In this document: positions 20,201-28,893 of the stretch, piece by piece | Numbering within the stretch: position 1 is the stretch's first letter | Layout: each line of letters begins with the position of its first letter | Position numbers and translations under genes: made by a program | Origin: Alteromonas sp. 1_MG-2023 | GTDB lineage: Bacteria > Pseudomonadota > Gammaproteobacteria > Enterobacterales > Alteromonadaceae | Assembly (NCBI RefSeq): GCF_030547075.1 | Contig: NZ_JAUOQH010000008.1 | Location: forward strand, 124,001-188,000 | Reading direction: 5' to 3' | DNA: 64,000 nt | The notes under the pieces: generated by a model | The model's database searches: none | What the model was told of the DNA's origin: nothing | The model's input: the letters and a program-made list of their open reading frames with translations, nothing else

Positions 20201-20355
20201 TCACGCTCAAGGGTAACAGGGGCGGCAATGCGAGACGTAGCCTCGTTACCGTCTAGGGTAGGTAAACTGAGGTACAAGGTTAAATACACGCCGCCTAGTG
20301 CTAAAATGACTAATGCAATTGCACCTAAAACCAACCACTTAATCCAATTTAACAC
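17227..20355 (-). CDS. Penicillin acylase family Ntn-hydrolase with a large acidic insertion
   Basis: A 1042-residue member of the S45 family (penicillin G acylase, cephalosporin and acyl-homoserine-lactone acylases). A single N-terminal hydrophobic segment (about 8-30) exports or anchors it. Alpha-chain signatures include AYALGFAHGQDRFFQMDLQRR (69-88). The autocatalytic nucleophile is S495 in IGSNNWAV, the first residue of the mature beta chain, followed by LLANDMHLGLRVP. Between the chains, residues about 235-485 form a highly acidic Ser/Thr/Asn/Glu-rich spacer with imperfect repeats such as NSTEERNSVEENNS. A second Gln/Asn/Ser-rich patch lies near 540-572. Typical family members are about 750-850 residues, so the spacer explains the extra length. 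Substrate unknown; quorum-signal or peptide amide hydrolysis are options. Confidence 0.88.
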   Translation of the reverse strand: MLNWIKWLVLGAIALVILALGGVYLTLYLSLPTLDGNEATSRIAAPVTLERDNMGQGVITAQDKFDAAYALGFAHGQDRFFQMDLQRRSASGRLSEWVGDVALEIDKGARFHQFSQRAVKVFDTLPLPQQQLLISYSHGVNAALDEYTVPPFEYVAAGLTLEPWQPTDSILVAYSMYLDLQGGQIEIDLARTALKETYGDDLYAFITQPSHHQAALDGSIIPYSSAEAPVYPASLGTPAMEPDDTLIKDNAPLNKSAPLEDSDITDANDEVKNDAASEDNDAPTGDLQSESASPETSASPEEKTINKNSTSHEKADLPNEDDLIEERNSTEERNSVEENNSIEEIKPTEENDPSKESMPIDAAETPSVDSANQESLPNDGSTSTDETGSSETKNSSKEAKTSVTGSTSEIESATDNADISEIENINTSDIPKATDNTNSADTEKTKDKSNNSDSDISSDSGSDGVSVNTTDNGGPRTENNTLSYYNAAELPDIGSNNWAVTGNLTATGSGLLANDMHLGLRVPIIWYRTQLNYFDTKKTDLKQTNLSQANSNPFSSNQAGTNQVNSNQAVSVTGVSLPGLPGVIVGTNNKVAWGFTNANLDNLDWILLSDDTPTKMVDEVIVSKEVSHTFQLEISQYGPVKHLDGKRYALNWVAHHPFAVNLSIVDLGTANTVHDAIAVGKDIAIPTQNMVIVDDTGSAAWLPGGAVMDRQQASFTAINANDITPASYTPARSTNLPVVINPSSDRIWTANARVIAADDIARLGDGGYALGARSQQIRDRLFEKDTFNENDFYAIQLDNHAQFLIPWQQLLSGLLLNDNIEFKADLAYLRTWGECACEDSVGYTLVKHFRKEVVSQLFGKILASIDKQGVESRSLLRGIEPAVWQLIHTQPDSWLPEGTGSFNDLLVDAYRRAKHALLDKYSPIEANMDDLRWGSVNALMVKHPFSAQIPFVGHKLNMDKVEGFGDTYMPAVQSPTFGASERFFVSPGHLDDAILTLPGAQSGHPLSPFFKAGFEDYATQAATPLLPGKLIHLRQWYPKDKE
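18903..19653. repeat. Low-complexity acidic insertion inside the acylase gene
   Basis: This segment encodes residues about 235-485 of the acylase. The DNA contains imperfect short repeats of the form TTCTTCAGTCGAGTTGCG and TTCTTCAATCGAG (clearest at 19308-19390), giving strings of Ser, Glu, Asn, Asp and Thr. It sits exactly where the spacer peptide between alpha and beta chains is expected, so growth there need not disturb the fold. Confidence 0.75.
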
Positions 20356-20441
20356 GTGTATTACTCCGTTTTTTTCTCTATCCTAACCACACTACATACA
20401 AATTTGAAGTGATGTTTTATGACACGTTTGCGAGAAACACT

Positions 20442-21500
20442 ATGGGCCCGTTAATGCTAGATTGTCAGGCAGAGCGTTTATTGCCTGAAGAGAAAGAAAA
20501 ACTAGCGCATCCGGTAGTGGGCGGTGTCATATTATTTAGCCGTAATTTCTACGATTGCGAACAACTGACGCAGTTGGTGAAAGAGATTCGAGAAAACGCC
20601 AGTAAGCCTTTATTAATAGCGGTAGATCACGAAGGGGGCAGGGTTCAGCGCTTTCGTGAAGGGTTCACCAAATTACCTGCCATGGGTAAGCTAACAGGCT
20701 TGGTACAGGCGCACGCTACGGGTAAAGACATTCACTGGTCAGAATTGGCTGAAGTAGAAGAGACTGTAGTCAACGAAGCCACGCTAGAATTGGCTAAAGC
20801 GTGCGGCATAATTATGGCCCACGAACTAAAGCAAATAGACATCGATTTTAGTTTTGCACCTGTGCTTGATATTAACGGCGTGTCGAAGGTAATTGGCGAC
20901 AGGGCGTTTGCCGAAAACGCTGAAAAAGTGATTCCATTAGCCAGCGCGTTAATAGAAGGCTTACAAGTTGCCAATATGCCAGCTATCGGAAAACATTTTC
21001 CTGGGCATGGTAGTGTGGCACCAGACTCTCACGTGGCATTACCCATAGACGAAAGACCCCTTGAAGAAATTAAACAAACTGATATGGTTGTTTTTGAAAG
21101 ATTAATTTCTAAACAGTTGCTAGATGGTGTAATGCCAGCGCACGTTATTTATTCTCAAGTTGATAGCAAGCCAGCCGGTTTTTCCGAGCATTGGTTACAA
21201 AAAATATTACAGCAAGACTTGGGGTTTAACGGTGCGGTGTTCTCTGACGACCTGTCTATGCACGGTGCCAGTGTTGCCGGAAATTATGTCGATCGTGCGA
21301 TGGCGGCATTATCGGCAGGTTGCCATATGGTATTGGCATGTAATAACCCGAAAGGGGCGGAATCTATTTTAGATGCGTTGCCTCATTCATCAAATTCTTT
21401 CGAGGCTTTAACCTCACTTTATGGGCGCAAACCCGCTGTGCATGCCAGCGCAGCTTATAAAAACGCATTAAAGGTGTTGTCGCGCTATGGAACCGGTTAA
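20442..21500 (+). CDS. nagZ: Beta-N-acetylglucosaminidase (cell-wall recycling)
   Basis: GH3 enzyme that removes GlcNAc from GlcNAc-anhydroMurNAc-peptides in the cytoplasm during peptidoglycan recycling. Diagnostic motifs are MGPLMLD at the start, GGVILFSRNF, AVDHEGGRVQRFREGFT, the catalytic-loop KHFPGHGSVAPDSHVALP (His/Asp dyad) and FSDDLSMHGA with the nucleophile Asp. The frame opens at GTG 20409 / ATG 20412, but ATG 20442 gives the N-terminus and length (352 aa) common in the family; the ribosome site for either is weak, so the start is uncertain. It overlaps the downstream carrier gene by 14 bp and is divergent from the acylase gene. Confidence 0.95.
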   Translation: MGPLMLDCQAERLLPEEKEKLAHPVVGGVILFSRNFYDCEQLTQLVKEIRENASKPLLIAVDHEGGRVQRFREGFTKLPAMGKLTGLVQAHATGKDIHWSELAEVEETVVNEATLELAKACGIIMAHELKQIDIDFSFAPVLDINGVSKVIGDRAFAENAEKVIPLASALIEGLQVANMPAIGKHFPGHGSVAPDSHVALPIDERPLEEIKQTDMVVFERLISKQLLDGVMPAHVIYSQVDSKPAGFSEHWLQKILQQDLGFNGAVFSDDLSMHGASVAGNYVDRAMAALSAGCHMVLACNNPKGAESILDALPHSSNSFEALTSLYGRKPAVHASAAYKNALKVLSRYGTG

Positions 21501-22878
21501 ACCGAAACTAATAATAATATCCTTAGTTAGCGCAGTTGCTCTGTATGGAGTGCTGTTGTTTTCAGGTCTGTCACATATTATGGCCATTAGTGCGGCCATT
21601 ACTGTGCTGGTGGCCATGCTGTGGGTTACCGAAGCGCTGCACATAGCGCTGCCCGCTCTCATTCCCTTCTTCGCCTTTCCTATGGCAGGGGTTATCAGCT
21701 ATCAAGAAGCCGCATCCGCGCTAGGTAACCACGTTATCTTGTTGCTGATGGGCGCCTTCATGCTGTCTAAATCGCTAGAGAAATCTGGCGTGCATAAACG
21801 TTTAGCGGTGTACCTTATTCGGCTAACTGGCGCAAACAGTGCCCGTAGGCTGGTGTTTGGCTTTATGTTTACCTCGGCCATATTAAGTATGTGGATTTCA
21901 AATACCGCCACCACGCTTATGTTACTGCCCATTGCCCTTGCCATTATTCACGCTTCTAACTCGCCTAAATTAGGTGTGGCGGTGTTATTGGGTATTGCTT
22001 ACGCTGCTAGTGTAGGCGGCGTGGGTACGCCTATTGGTACGCCACCGAATATTATTTTCATGAGCGTTTATCAGCAAACTACAGGCACGGAAATTAGCTT
22101 TATAAACTGGATGAAAACCGGTGTGCCTATTGTGTTAGTGGCATTGCCGTTAATGGCACTATGGTTAACGCGACATTTGAAAGGCGAAAAAACCGGTGCT
22201 TTACCGGAAGTTGGCCCATGGCGAAGTGCTGAAGCACGTGTGCTGTTTGTATTTAGTTTTGTAGCCATGGCGTGGGTATTTAGGCCTTACTGGACAGCAT
22301 GGTTTGGCATGGACTTCGTAGGCGACAGCACCATTGCGTTAGCCGGAGTAGTACTAATGTGTGTTATTCCTAACGGCGAGCGTGAAACTACGCCTTCTGG
22401 TAGCAAACAAGGCTACTTGCTTGACTGGAATACTGCCCAGCAAATTCCGTGGGGAATGTTATTGGTGTTTGCTGGGGGCATTTGTTTGGCTCAAGCGTTT
22501 ACCGCATCGGGCTTAAGTGAATTACTAGGGCAGGGCTTAACAGGCTTGGCGGTGTTACCTTTGTTCTTGCTGGTATTAGTGCTTTGCTTGTCGGTAAGCT
22601 TTGTTACCGAAATTACATCGAATACAGCCACCGCTACCTTGCTGATGCCTATATTGGCCAGTGCGGCTGTGGCCATAGATGTCGATCCACTAATACTAAT
22701 GATGCCAGCTGCTATTAGTGCCAGCTGCGCGTTTATGATGCCAGTGGCAACGCCCGTCAATGCCATTGTGTATAGCAGCGGCGAACTTACGGTGAAAACC
22801 ATGGTGCGCGAAGGCGTAGTGCTAAATATTATTGTGGCGTTTGTGGTAACCGGTGGCGTGCTGTTAACGCGAACTTAA
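21487..22878 (+). CDS. SLC13/DASS-type sodium-dependent anion transporter
   Basis: A 463-residue inner-membrane carrier with about 11-12 hydrophobic segments. It bears the paired Ser-Asn-Thr motifs that bind sodium and substrate in this family: WISNTATTLMLLPIAL (near 136-151) and VTEITSNTATATLLMPIL (near 376-393). Another family motif, GTPIGTPPNIIFM, is at about 180. Members carry dicarboxylates, citrate or sulfate with sodium. It overlaps the end of nagZ by 14 bp, so the two are translationally coupled; a link to wall recycling is unproven. The substrate cannot be told from sequence. Confidence 0.92.
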   Translation: MEPVKPKLIIISLVSAVALYGVLLFSGLSHIMAISAAITVLVAMLWVTEALHIALPALIPFFAFPMAGVISYQEAASALGNHVILLLMGAFMLSKSLEKSGVHKRLAVYLIRLTGANSARRLVFGFMFTSAILSMWISNTATTLMLLPIALAIIHASNSPKLGVAVLLGIAYAASVGGVGTPIGTPPNIIFMSVYQQTTGTEISFINWMKTGVPIVLVALPLMALWLTRHLKGEKTGALPEVGPWRSAEARVLFVFSFVAMAWVFRPYWTAWFGMDFVGDSTIALAGVVLMCVIPNGERETTPSGSKQGYLLDWNTAQQIPWGMLLVFAGGICLAQAFTASGLSELLGQGLTGLAVLPLFLLVLVLCLSVSFVTEITSNTATATLLMPILASAAVAIDVDPLILMMPAAISASCAFMMPVATPVNAIVYSSGELTVKTMVREGVVLNIIVAFVVTGGVLLTRT

Positions 22879-22950
22879 TCCGAATTTAGCCGGTACTTAA
22901 CCCCCCATACTTAACCAGAACTTAGCCCGTACTTAAACGGCTACTTCATC
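22869..22950. repeat. Degenerate short repeat (about 12 bp) at two converging gene ends
   Basis: About six imperfect copies of a unit like CCGGTACTTAAC lie across the 3' ends of the SLC13 and cobalamin-adenosyltransferase genes. The pattern is weak but visible as recurring ACTTAA/ATTTAG every 10-14 bp. Confidence 0.4.
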
Positions 22951-23448
22951 GAACCCTGCTTCTGCATTTAGAAAACGGGCGAAGGTAAACAAGTAATCAG
23001 ACAATCTGTTTAAATAAGCGGGCACTACAGCGGGAACGTCGTAGTGTTTAGTCAGCACGATAACGGCTCGTTCTGCACGTCGGCATACGGCACGGCATAC
23101 ATGGCTTTGCGCAGCCGCTTTACTGCCACCTGGAAGCACAAAAGTAGTTTGCGGGCCTAAGGTGGCTGTCATTTTATCAATATCGCTTTCAAGTTTGGAA
23201 ATGTCGTCTTGCGTAAGGGTAGAGCTTGCTGAAATAGCAAAGCCGGCTTGAAACAAGTTGCGCTGAATGGCGTAAAGGTCGTCTTTCAAGTGCACGGCTA
23301 CCATAGAAGCCAACAGCCCTAAGTGGCTATTAAGTTCATCTATATCACCATAGCTTTGTACTACTGCATCGTCTTTTTCTACTCTTACTGCTTTGTCTGC
23401 ATATATCTGTGTGCTGCCTTTGTCACCTGAACGGGTATAAATTTTCAT
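22933..23448 (-). CDS. PduO-type ATP:cob(I)alamin adenosyltransferase
   Basis: A 171-residue trimeric, all-helical enzyme that transfers the adenosyl group from ATP to cob(I)alamin, making coenzyme B12. The ATP loop YTRSGDKGST is at residues 4-13. Further conserved parts are SYGDIDELNSHLGL (32-45), FVLPGG, CRAVCRRAERAV (arginines of the active site) and YLNRLSDYLFTFAR. Length is normal. It stands alone on the minus strand between the SLC13 gene and csiV. Together with the CbiM-like permease at 32249 it suggests B12 salvage or use, but no B12 synthesis genes are in the window. Confidence 0.95.
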   Translation of the reverse strand: MKIYTRSGDKGSTQIYADKAVRVEKDDAVVQSYGDIDELNSHLGLLASMVAVHLKDDLYAIQRNLFQAGFAISASSTLTQDDISKLESDIDKMTATLGPQTTFVLPGGSKAAAQSHVCRAVCRRAERAVIVLTKHYDVPAVVPAYLNRLSDYLFTFARFLNAEAGFDEVAV

Positions 23449-23548
23449 GCTGTTTTGTTATTCCTTGAGTGCTTTTTTAAAAGCTCAGTATTTGAAAACA
23501 TAGTTCAAGAGCTGTGTCTTAAAGAGTATTGTGTTCAAGCGGCTTTAA

Positions 23549-23619
23549 CTTCAAAAGCTTAGTCTTCAAAAGCTTAGTCAAGCACTTAGTCTCAGGTGCT
23601 GGGTCTTCAAAAGCCTAGT
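23549..23619. repeat. 15-bp direct repeat at the csiV 3' end
   Basis: CTTCAAAAGCTTAGT occurs twice in immediate tandem (23549-23563 and 23564-23578). A third copy with one change (CTTCAAAAGCCTAGT) at 23605-23619 spans the csiV stop codon. Further degenerate pieces (CTTAGTCTCAGG, CTTCAGGTGCG) lie between and after. Confidence 0.7.
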
Positions 23620-25300
23620 CTTCAGGTGCGTTAGGGCGTTTATAACGGCGAATTTGCACTACCATGCCAAATAACGGGTGGTCGAAATAATGAAGCTGAT
23701 TACTAATCACTCGGCGCTGTTCACTAAAAGGTAACGACACCAATTGATATTCTGGCGTAGCGTTTACATTGCTGCTATCAGTACGACTAGTGCTGCTTGT
23801 CGAGCTGGATGCTGTCTGCCCCTCTACAGGAATAGGCTGGCGATAGAAAAGCTCGCTATCGATATGCAAATAGGGCACACGGTTAATGTATTTTAAAAAT
23901 ACTTTTATGTTGCCATCTACTTTCCAAATAGGTGCACGAAATGCTGCACTTATATTGCTTTCATCGGCATCGTCGATAACATCGGCGTTATCTAGTGCTA
24001 GCAAGTCTTTAAATAAAATCGGGGTTGGAGATGCTAACCGAGCGTCCAAGTCGTAAAAGAAATCGCTGGACATGCTGTCGGTGCTGGTGGAATTGGTACT
24101 AGCTTGGTTGTAACCCATTCCACTTGCCATGCTTTCATCTGAATAATTTTCATTAGCCAAGCTGCCATTGAAGCTTGGCTGTTCGTTTAGCTGCTGGTTT
24201 TGCTGTTTGTTGTAAAGGCTCTGATAGCTATTATCGCCAAAGCTATTTGTGGTGCCATTGCTAGAGCCCGAGTTCGAACCAGGGTTTGAATCTGCGCTTG
24301 AGCCTGAATCAACGTTATTTTGGCTTGAATTAGCGTAGCTGTCGCTAGCAAATCTCATTGGTGGCACGGGTGGGCGCTGGACGCCATCTTGATCAAACTC
24401 ATCAGAGAAGTTGTTACCGGCAAATAGGCGAACGTTAAAGGCTTCGTCTTTACCGAATTTAACTGGCTGACGCCAAGTAACATGTAACAAGCGCGTTAGG
24501 TCACGATTTTGCCTAATTTGGCGCGATAAAGACGCCATTTCTTGCTCATTTTTAGTTAATAAATGGGCATGGCTTGCGTAAGGCCAATCATTACCTTCAG
24601 GGGTAATGGGTAGCTCTTTGGGCGCTGGTAAGCGGTTGTCAGGGCGATGAATATGCCATTTACTGTCGTAATAACTCAACCAAGGTTTATGCACCACACA
24701 GTACGGCTGGTTCGGTACCCTAATGGTTTCTGTTTTATCTAAACCTAAAAACTCAGCCCAATAACCGGCTATTTCTTCTGCCGATAAGCCGTTATCTACT
24801 GATGAATTTAATTCGTCGGCGAAATTGGTTTGGCTAGAGCTAAGTTGACTCGAACTAACACGTCCAGCATAAGCATCATTCGATGGGAACTGCTCTATAG
24901 CCGCATTGGGATAAGCACCGGAATGCGCGGGCTTTTGGCTGGTGGTTCCCATTGCATTGGTCGTTTCAGACGATTCAGACGAGCCATAAGGCGTGTTTGT
25001 TTCAGCTGAAGCGCTCGCAAAGTAATCGAATTCTGGCCACTCAAGGGCGTTGGTTTCACCACAAACTGCAATGCCTTGTTTCAGCATGCTAATGTCTGGG
25101 GTAATTACCGCACCAATTACATCGGCATCTGTGGCAGGTACGGCAAGGGAATCAGCTAAGTCGAACTGCTCTTCAAGGGCAGACATTGCCACCTTTCTTT
25201 CAAAAACAATGACTTCAACATCGAACCACCAGTCGTCATTTGCCAACGACGGGGTAGAAGCCAATACAGCAAGTAGTGGGCTCCAACGAAAAAACCTCAT
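23615..25300 (-). CDS. csiV: CsiV-family peptidoglycan-associated protein
   Basis: A 561-residue exported protein: signal peptide MRFFRWSPLLAVLASTPSLA, then DDWWFDVEVIVFERK, the hallmark opening of the CsiV family (PF10972). Conserved parts reappear in FLGLDKTETIRVPNQPYCVV and in the C-terminal VPYLHIDSELFYRQP, RRVISNQLHYFDHPLFGMVVQIRRY. In between are Ser/Asn/Gln/Thr-rich stretches (for example SSADSNPGSNSGSSNGTTNS), which make it much longer than usual. The frame opens at 25351, but the ATG at 25300, one base after the mfd stop, precedes a clean signal peptide. The mfd-csiV pairing supports the family call. Probably a periplasmic factor in wall growth. Confidence 0.85.
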   Translation of the reverse strand: MRFFRWSPLLAVLASTPSLANDDWWFDVEVIVFERKVAMSALEEQFDLADSLAVPATDADVIGAVITPDISMLKQGIAVCGETNALEWPEFDYFASASAETNTPYGSSESSETTNAMGTTSQKPAHSGAYPNAAIEQFPSNDAYAGRVSSSQLSSSQTNFADELNSSVDNGLSAEEIAGYWAEFLGLDKTETIRVPNQPYCVVHKPWLSYYDSKWHIHRPDNRLPAPKELPITPEGNDWPYASHAHLLTKNEQEMASLSRQIRQNRDLTRLLHVTWRQPVKFGKDEAFNVRLFAGNNFSDEFDQDGVQRPPVPPMRFASDSYANSSQNNVDSGSSADSNPGSNSGSSNGTTNSFGDNSYQSLYNKQQNQQLNEQPSFNGSLANENYSDESMASGMGYNQASTNSTSTDSMSSDFFYDLDARLASPTPILFKDLLALDNADVIDDADESNISAAFRAPIWKVDGNIKVFLKYINRVPYLHIDSELFYRQPIPVEGQTASSSTSSTSRTDSSNVNATPEYQLVSLPFSEQRRVISNQLHYFDHPLFGMVVQIRRYKRPNAPED

Positions 25301-25301
25301 G

Positions 25302-28300
25302 TTATCGCGACTCCTTTGCAAGGTCGGCAATGATATCGCTAATAAACGCAATACGCGCTTTTGCAGTATCAGTCTGTTTAACTAATCGTAGTTTCTGGCT
25401 GCCTTCAAATTTGAAGGTATTTGGCTTGGTTTGCACAAGCTGAATAATATAGCCAGGGTCAACCTTGGTGGTATCTGTAAACTCTATGGTACCGCCTTGT
25501 GCTGACAAGTCTACTTTAAGCACGCCTATGGCTTCTGCTTTTATTTTTATTTCGGCTACTTCTACTAAGTTTTTAGCAGGTTCTGGTAGTAAACCAAAGC
25601 GGTCGATACATTCTACTTGGAATTCGTCTATATCGTCTTGGTTTTTACAGCTCGCTAAACGTTTATATAGCGACAGCCTTGTGTTTACGTCGGCAATATA
25701 GTCATCGGGCAGTAGAGCAGGAATACGAAGTTCTACTTCGGTGTGGCCTGCCATAGCATCATCTAGTGAAGGCTCTTTACCTTCTTTCAGTGATGTTACT
25801 GCTCTATCTAGCATATCCATATAAAGGCTAAAGCCAATGCTGGCAATTTGGCCTGATTGGTCGTCGCCCAATAATTCACCCGCGCCACGAATTTCAAGGT
25901 CGTGGGTGGCTAACGCAAAACCTGCCCCTAAGTCTTCAAGTTTAGAAATGGCGTCTAAGCGCTTGGCGGCGTCTTTAGTCATCCGTTTGGGATGCGGTGT
26001 TAATAAATATGCGTAAGCTTGGTGATGCGAACGACCCACACGGCCACGCAATTGGTGCAATTGGGCTAGGCCTAAATGATCAGCACGGTCCATAATAATG
26101 GTATTAGCGCTTGGTACATCAATACCGGTTTCAATAATGGTGGTACACACCAACACGTTGTAGCGCTGGTGGTAGAAGTCGCTCATCACGCCTTCAAGTT
26201 CACGTTCGCGCATTTGGCCGTGGCCCATGGCAATACGCGCCTCGGGTACAATTTCAGCAATTTCTTCGGCAGTTCTGGCTATGGTATCTACTTCGTTATG
26301 AAGGAAGTACACCTGCCCACCACGTAGAATTTCACGCATTATCGCTTCACGAATGGTGGCTTTATTGCGTTGTTGCACAAAGGTTTTAATTGATAAGCGT
26401 CTTGCAGGCGCAGTAGCAATAATTGATAAGTCGCGCATGCCCGACATGGCCATATTCAACGTACGAGGAATAGGCGTAGCGGTAAGAGTAAGAATATCTA
26501 CATCGGCGCGAAGTGATTTTAGTTTCTCTTTTTGGCGTACCCCGAAGCGATGTTCTTCATCTATTATCACTAAGCCCAAATCGCTGAATTTAATGTCGTT
26601 CGACAATAGCTTGTGCGTGCCTACAACAATGTCTACTTTGCCTTCGCTTAGGCGCTGCATGGTTTCTTTTTGGCCTTTCGCGCTAACGAATCGGCTCATG
26701 ACTTCAATTTCAAATGGCCATGCGGCAAAGCGATCTTTAAAGTTTTCGTGATGCTGCTGAGCAAGTAGGGTAGTGGGCACCAAAATAGCCACTTGTTTAC
26801 CTTGGTTCGCAGCTAAGAATGCTGCGCGCATGGCTACTTCGGTTTTACCGAAACCTACGTCGCCGCACACCAGTCTGTCCATGGCGTGTGGGCTACCCAT
26901 GTCGTGAATAACCGCCGCAATAGCTTGCGCCTGATCCGGCGTTTCTTCAAACGGGAAACTGTCGGAGAATTTTTGGTAGTCGTCCCAGTCAATATTGTAA
27001 GCGAAGCCAGGCTTGGCAGCACGGCGTGCGTATACATCAAGTAATTCAGCAGCCACATCGCGTACTTTTTCAGCCGCTTTTTGTTTTGCTTTGCTCCACG
27101 CATCAGAGCCTAACGAGTTAAGCGGTGCATGATCGGCATCGCCACCGGTATAACGAGAAATAAAATGTAGCGACGCAACAGGCACATAAAGTTTGGCCTG
27201 CTTGGCGTACTCAATACACAGATATTCAGTGGTAACACCGCCAGCATCAAGGGTTTGCATGCCAATATAACGGCCCACACCATGATCTAAATGCACAACG
27301 GGCTGACCGGTGGTTAGCTCGGCCAAGTTTCGAATAATGGCGCTTTCATCGGTAGCTGAGCGTTTATCACGGCGCCTGCGTTGGCTTACCTTATGGCCTA
27401 ATAGCTCGGTTTCGGTGATAAACAGCAATTCGCCTTTATCACTTCGCCAGTTAAAGCTATTTTCAACCATGCCCACGGTAATACCGATGTTGTCGCTGGC
27501 ACTCAAAAAAGAATTGAACGACTCGGCCGCTTTGGGCTTAATGCCCGCTTTTTGCAGAACAGTAAGTAGCCCTTCACGTCGGCCTTGGGTTTCAGCGCAA
27601 AATAGAACTTTAGCGCCGCGCTTTTTGGCATTGTTTACTGTGGCAATTAATTGTTCAGCCGGCACTTTCTTTTGGGTGTTAATAGCAATGTCGTCAAGCT
27701 TGTCGCAGCCTAAGTTAAAACTGCCTGGCTTTTCTTCAATAACGGCTTTGCTCAGGGTTACCCGAGGCCACTGTTTGATTTTGCCGAACAAGGTGTTTAT
27801 AGGTAGAAATAATTCTTCCGGTGGCAATAACGGCCTTGCTGGGTTGTATCTGTGTTGTTCGTAGCGCTCTTGAATATCTGCCCAGAAAAACTCACTGGCT
27901 TCTTGCACATCACCGTGTAACAACAGCACACTTTTAGGGTGCAGGTAATCGAACAAGGTAGCGGTTTTATCAAAAAACAGCGGTAGGTAATATTCAACAC
28001 CGCTAGGCATGGTGCCTTTAGTGACTTGAGAAAACACCGACTCTGAGGCGTTGTTCGCATCGAACTTTTCTAAAAAGCGCTGGCGGAAAAGAGTAATAGA
28101 TTCTTTATCGGTAGGGAATTCTCGTGCGGGTAGCAGCTTAATTTTTTCAACCGCATCGCCAGAGCGCTGGGTTTCCGTATCGAAAAAGCGGATAGAGTCT
28201 ACTTCGTCATCAAACAAGTCAATACGAAATGGCTGGTCGCTACCCATAGGGTATAAATCGATAATACTGCCGCGCACCGAAAATTCGCTGTGGCTCATTA

Positions 28301-28808
28301 CTTGGCTAACATGTAAGTAGCCCGCTTGCTCTAAATTACGTCTGAATTGGTCTCTATCAAGGGTGTCTCCCTTGTTCAGCATCAACAAATATTTTGCGAG
28401 GTAATCGGTAGGTGCCAACCGTTGCATTAACGTGTTTACCGGCACAATGAAAATGCCATTTACCTGCTGGGTAAAGCGGAATAAGGTTTCTAAGCGCTGG
28501 GATACAATATCTTGGTGCGGCGAAAACGAATCGTAAGGCAGGGTTTCCCAATCGGGGAATACCGTAATAGGTACGCTAGGCTCACCGGCTTGGCCGCTTG
28601 GCATAAAAAACGCCAACTCTTTTTCTAGTTTTAGCGCCGAGGGTGTGTCGGCTGTTACCAGCACTATAGGGCCGTTGTATTGGGCTTGTGCTTGAGTAAT
28701 GCACAGTGCGGCGCTGCTGCCTTGTAACTGACCCCATTGCTTGTGGTCTTGCACAGAGGCGGATTTTTTCTGGGTCGGCAAAGGCAAAGATAAAAGAGTT
28801 GCTGTCAT
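25302..28808 (-). CDS. mfd: Transcription-repair coupling factor
   Basis: A 1168-residue Mfd that displaces stalled RNA polymerase and recruits UvrA. The UvrB-like N-terminal module covers about 1-340. The RNA-polymerase-interacting (CarD/Tudor) domain lies around 480-560 (VHLDHGVGRYIGMQTLD). The RecG-like motor follows with Walker A VCGDVGFGKTEVAMRAAF, the box LVIIDEEHRFGVRQKEKLK, LTATPIPRTLNMAMSGMRDL and motif VI QLRGRVGRSHHQAYAYLL. The TRCF autoinhibitory C-terminal domain is at about 1000-1130. Length is normal for the family. AGGACG precedes the start; csiV follows one base after the stop. Confidence 0.98.
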   Translation of the reverse strand: MTATLLSLPLPTQKKSASVQDHKQWGQLQGSSAALCITQAQAQYNGPIVLVTADTPSALKLEKELAFFMPSGQAGEPSVPITVFPDWETLPYDSFSPHQDIVSQRLETLFRFTQQVNGIFIVPVNTLMQRLAPTDYLAKYLLMLNKGDTLDRDQFRRNLEQAGYLHVSQVMSHSEFSVRGSIIDLYPMGSDQPFRIDLFDDEVDSIRFFDTETQRSGDAVEKIKLLPAREFPTDKESITLFRQRFLEKFDANNASESVFSQVTKGTMPSGVEYYLPLFFDKTATLFDYLHPKSVLLLHGDVQEASEFFWADIQERYEQHRYNPARPLLPPEELFLPINTLFGKIKQWPRVTLSKAVIEEKPGSFNLGCDKLDDIAINTQKKVPAEQLIATVNNAKKRGAKVLFCAETQGRREGLLTVLQKAGIKPKAAESFNSFLSASDNIGITVGMVENSFNWRSDKGELLFITETELLGHKVSQRRRRDKRSATDESAIIRNLAELTTGQPVVHLDHGVGRYIGMQTLDAGGVTTEYLCIEYAKQAKLYVPVASLHFISRYTGGDADHAPLNSLGSDAWSKAKQKAAEKVRDVAAELLDVYARRAAKPGFAYNIDWDDYQKFSDSFPFEETPDQAQAIAAVIHDMGSPHAMDRLVCGDVGFGKTEVAMRAAFLAANQGKQVAILVPTTLLAQQHHENFKDRFAAWPFEIEVMSRFVSAKGQKETMQRLSEGKVDIVVGTHKLLSNDIKFSDLGLVIIDEEHRFGVRQKEKLKSLRADVDILTLTATPIPRTLNMAMSGMRDLSIIATAPARRLSIKTFVQQRNKATIREAIMREILRGGQVYFLHNEVDTIARTAEEIAEIVPEARIAMGHGQMRERELEGVMSDFYHQRYNVLVCTTIIETGIDVPSANTIIMDRADHLGLAQLHQLRGRVGRSHHQAYAYLLTPHPKRMTKDAAKRLDAISKLEDLGAGFALATHDLEIRGAGELLGDDQSGQIASIGFSLYMDMLDRAVTSLKEGKEPSLDDAMAGHTEVELRIPALLPDDYIADVNTRLSLYKRLASCKNQDDIDEFQVECIDRFGLLPEPAKNLVEVAEIKIKAEAIGVLKVDLSAQGGTIEFTDTTKVDPGYIIQLVQTKPNTFKFEGSQKLRLVKQTDTAKARIAFISDIIADLAKESR

Positions 28809-28893
28809 GTCGTCCTATAAACTACTTATTCGGTTTAAGTGTGTTGCTGGGCTTTTGTTTTCCGGCTTTGGTTTTCTGGCTTTTGTTGCTGCA

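Noticed and set aside
20409..20441. Longer NagZ start
   Set aside because: The extra 11 residues (MMFYDTFARNT) are not part of the family N-terminus, so MGPLMLD at 20442 is preferred, though the ribosome sites do not settle it.
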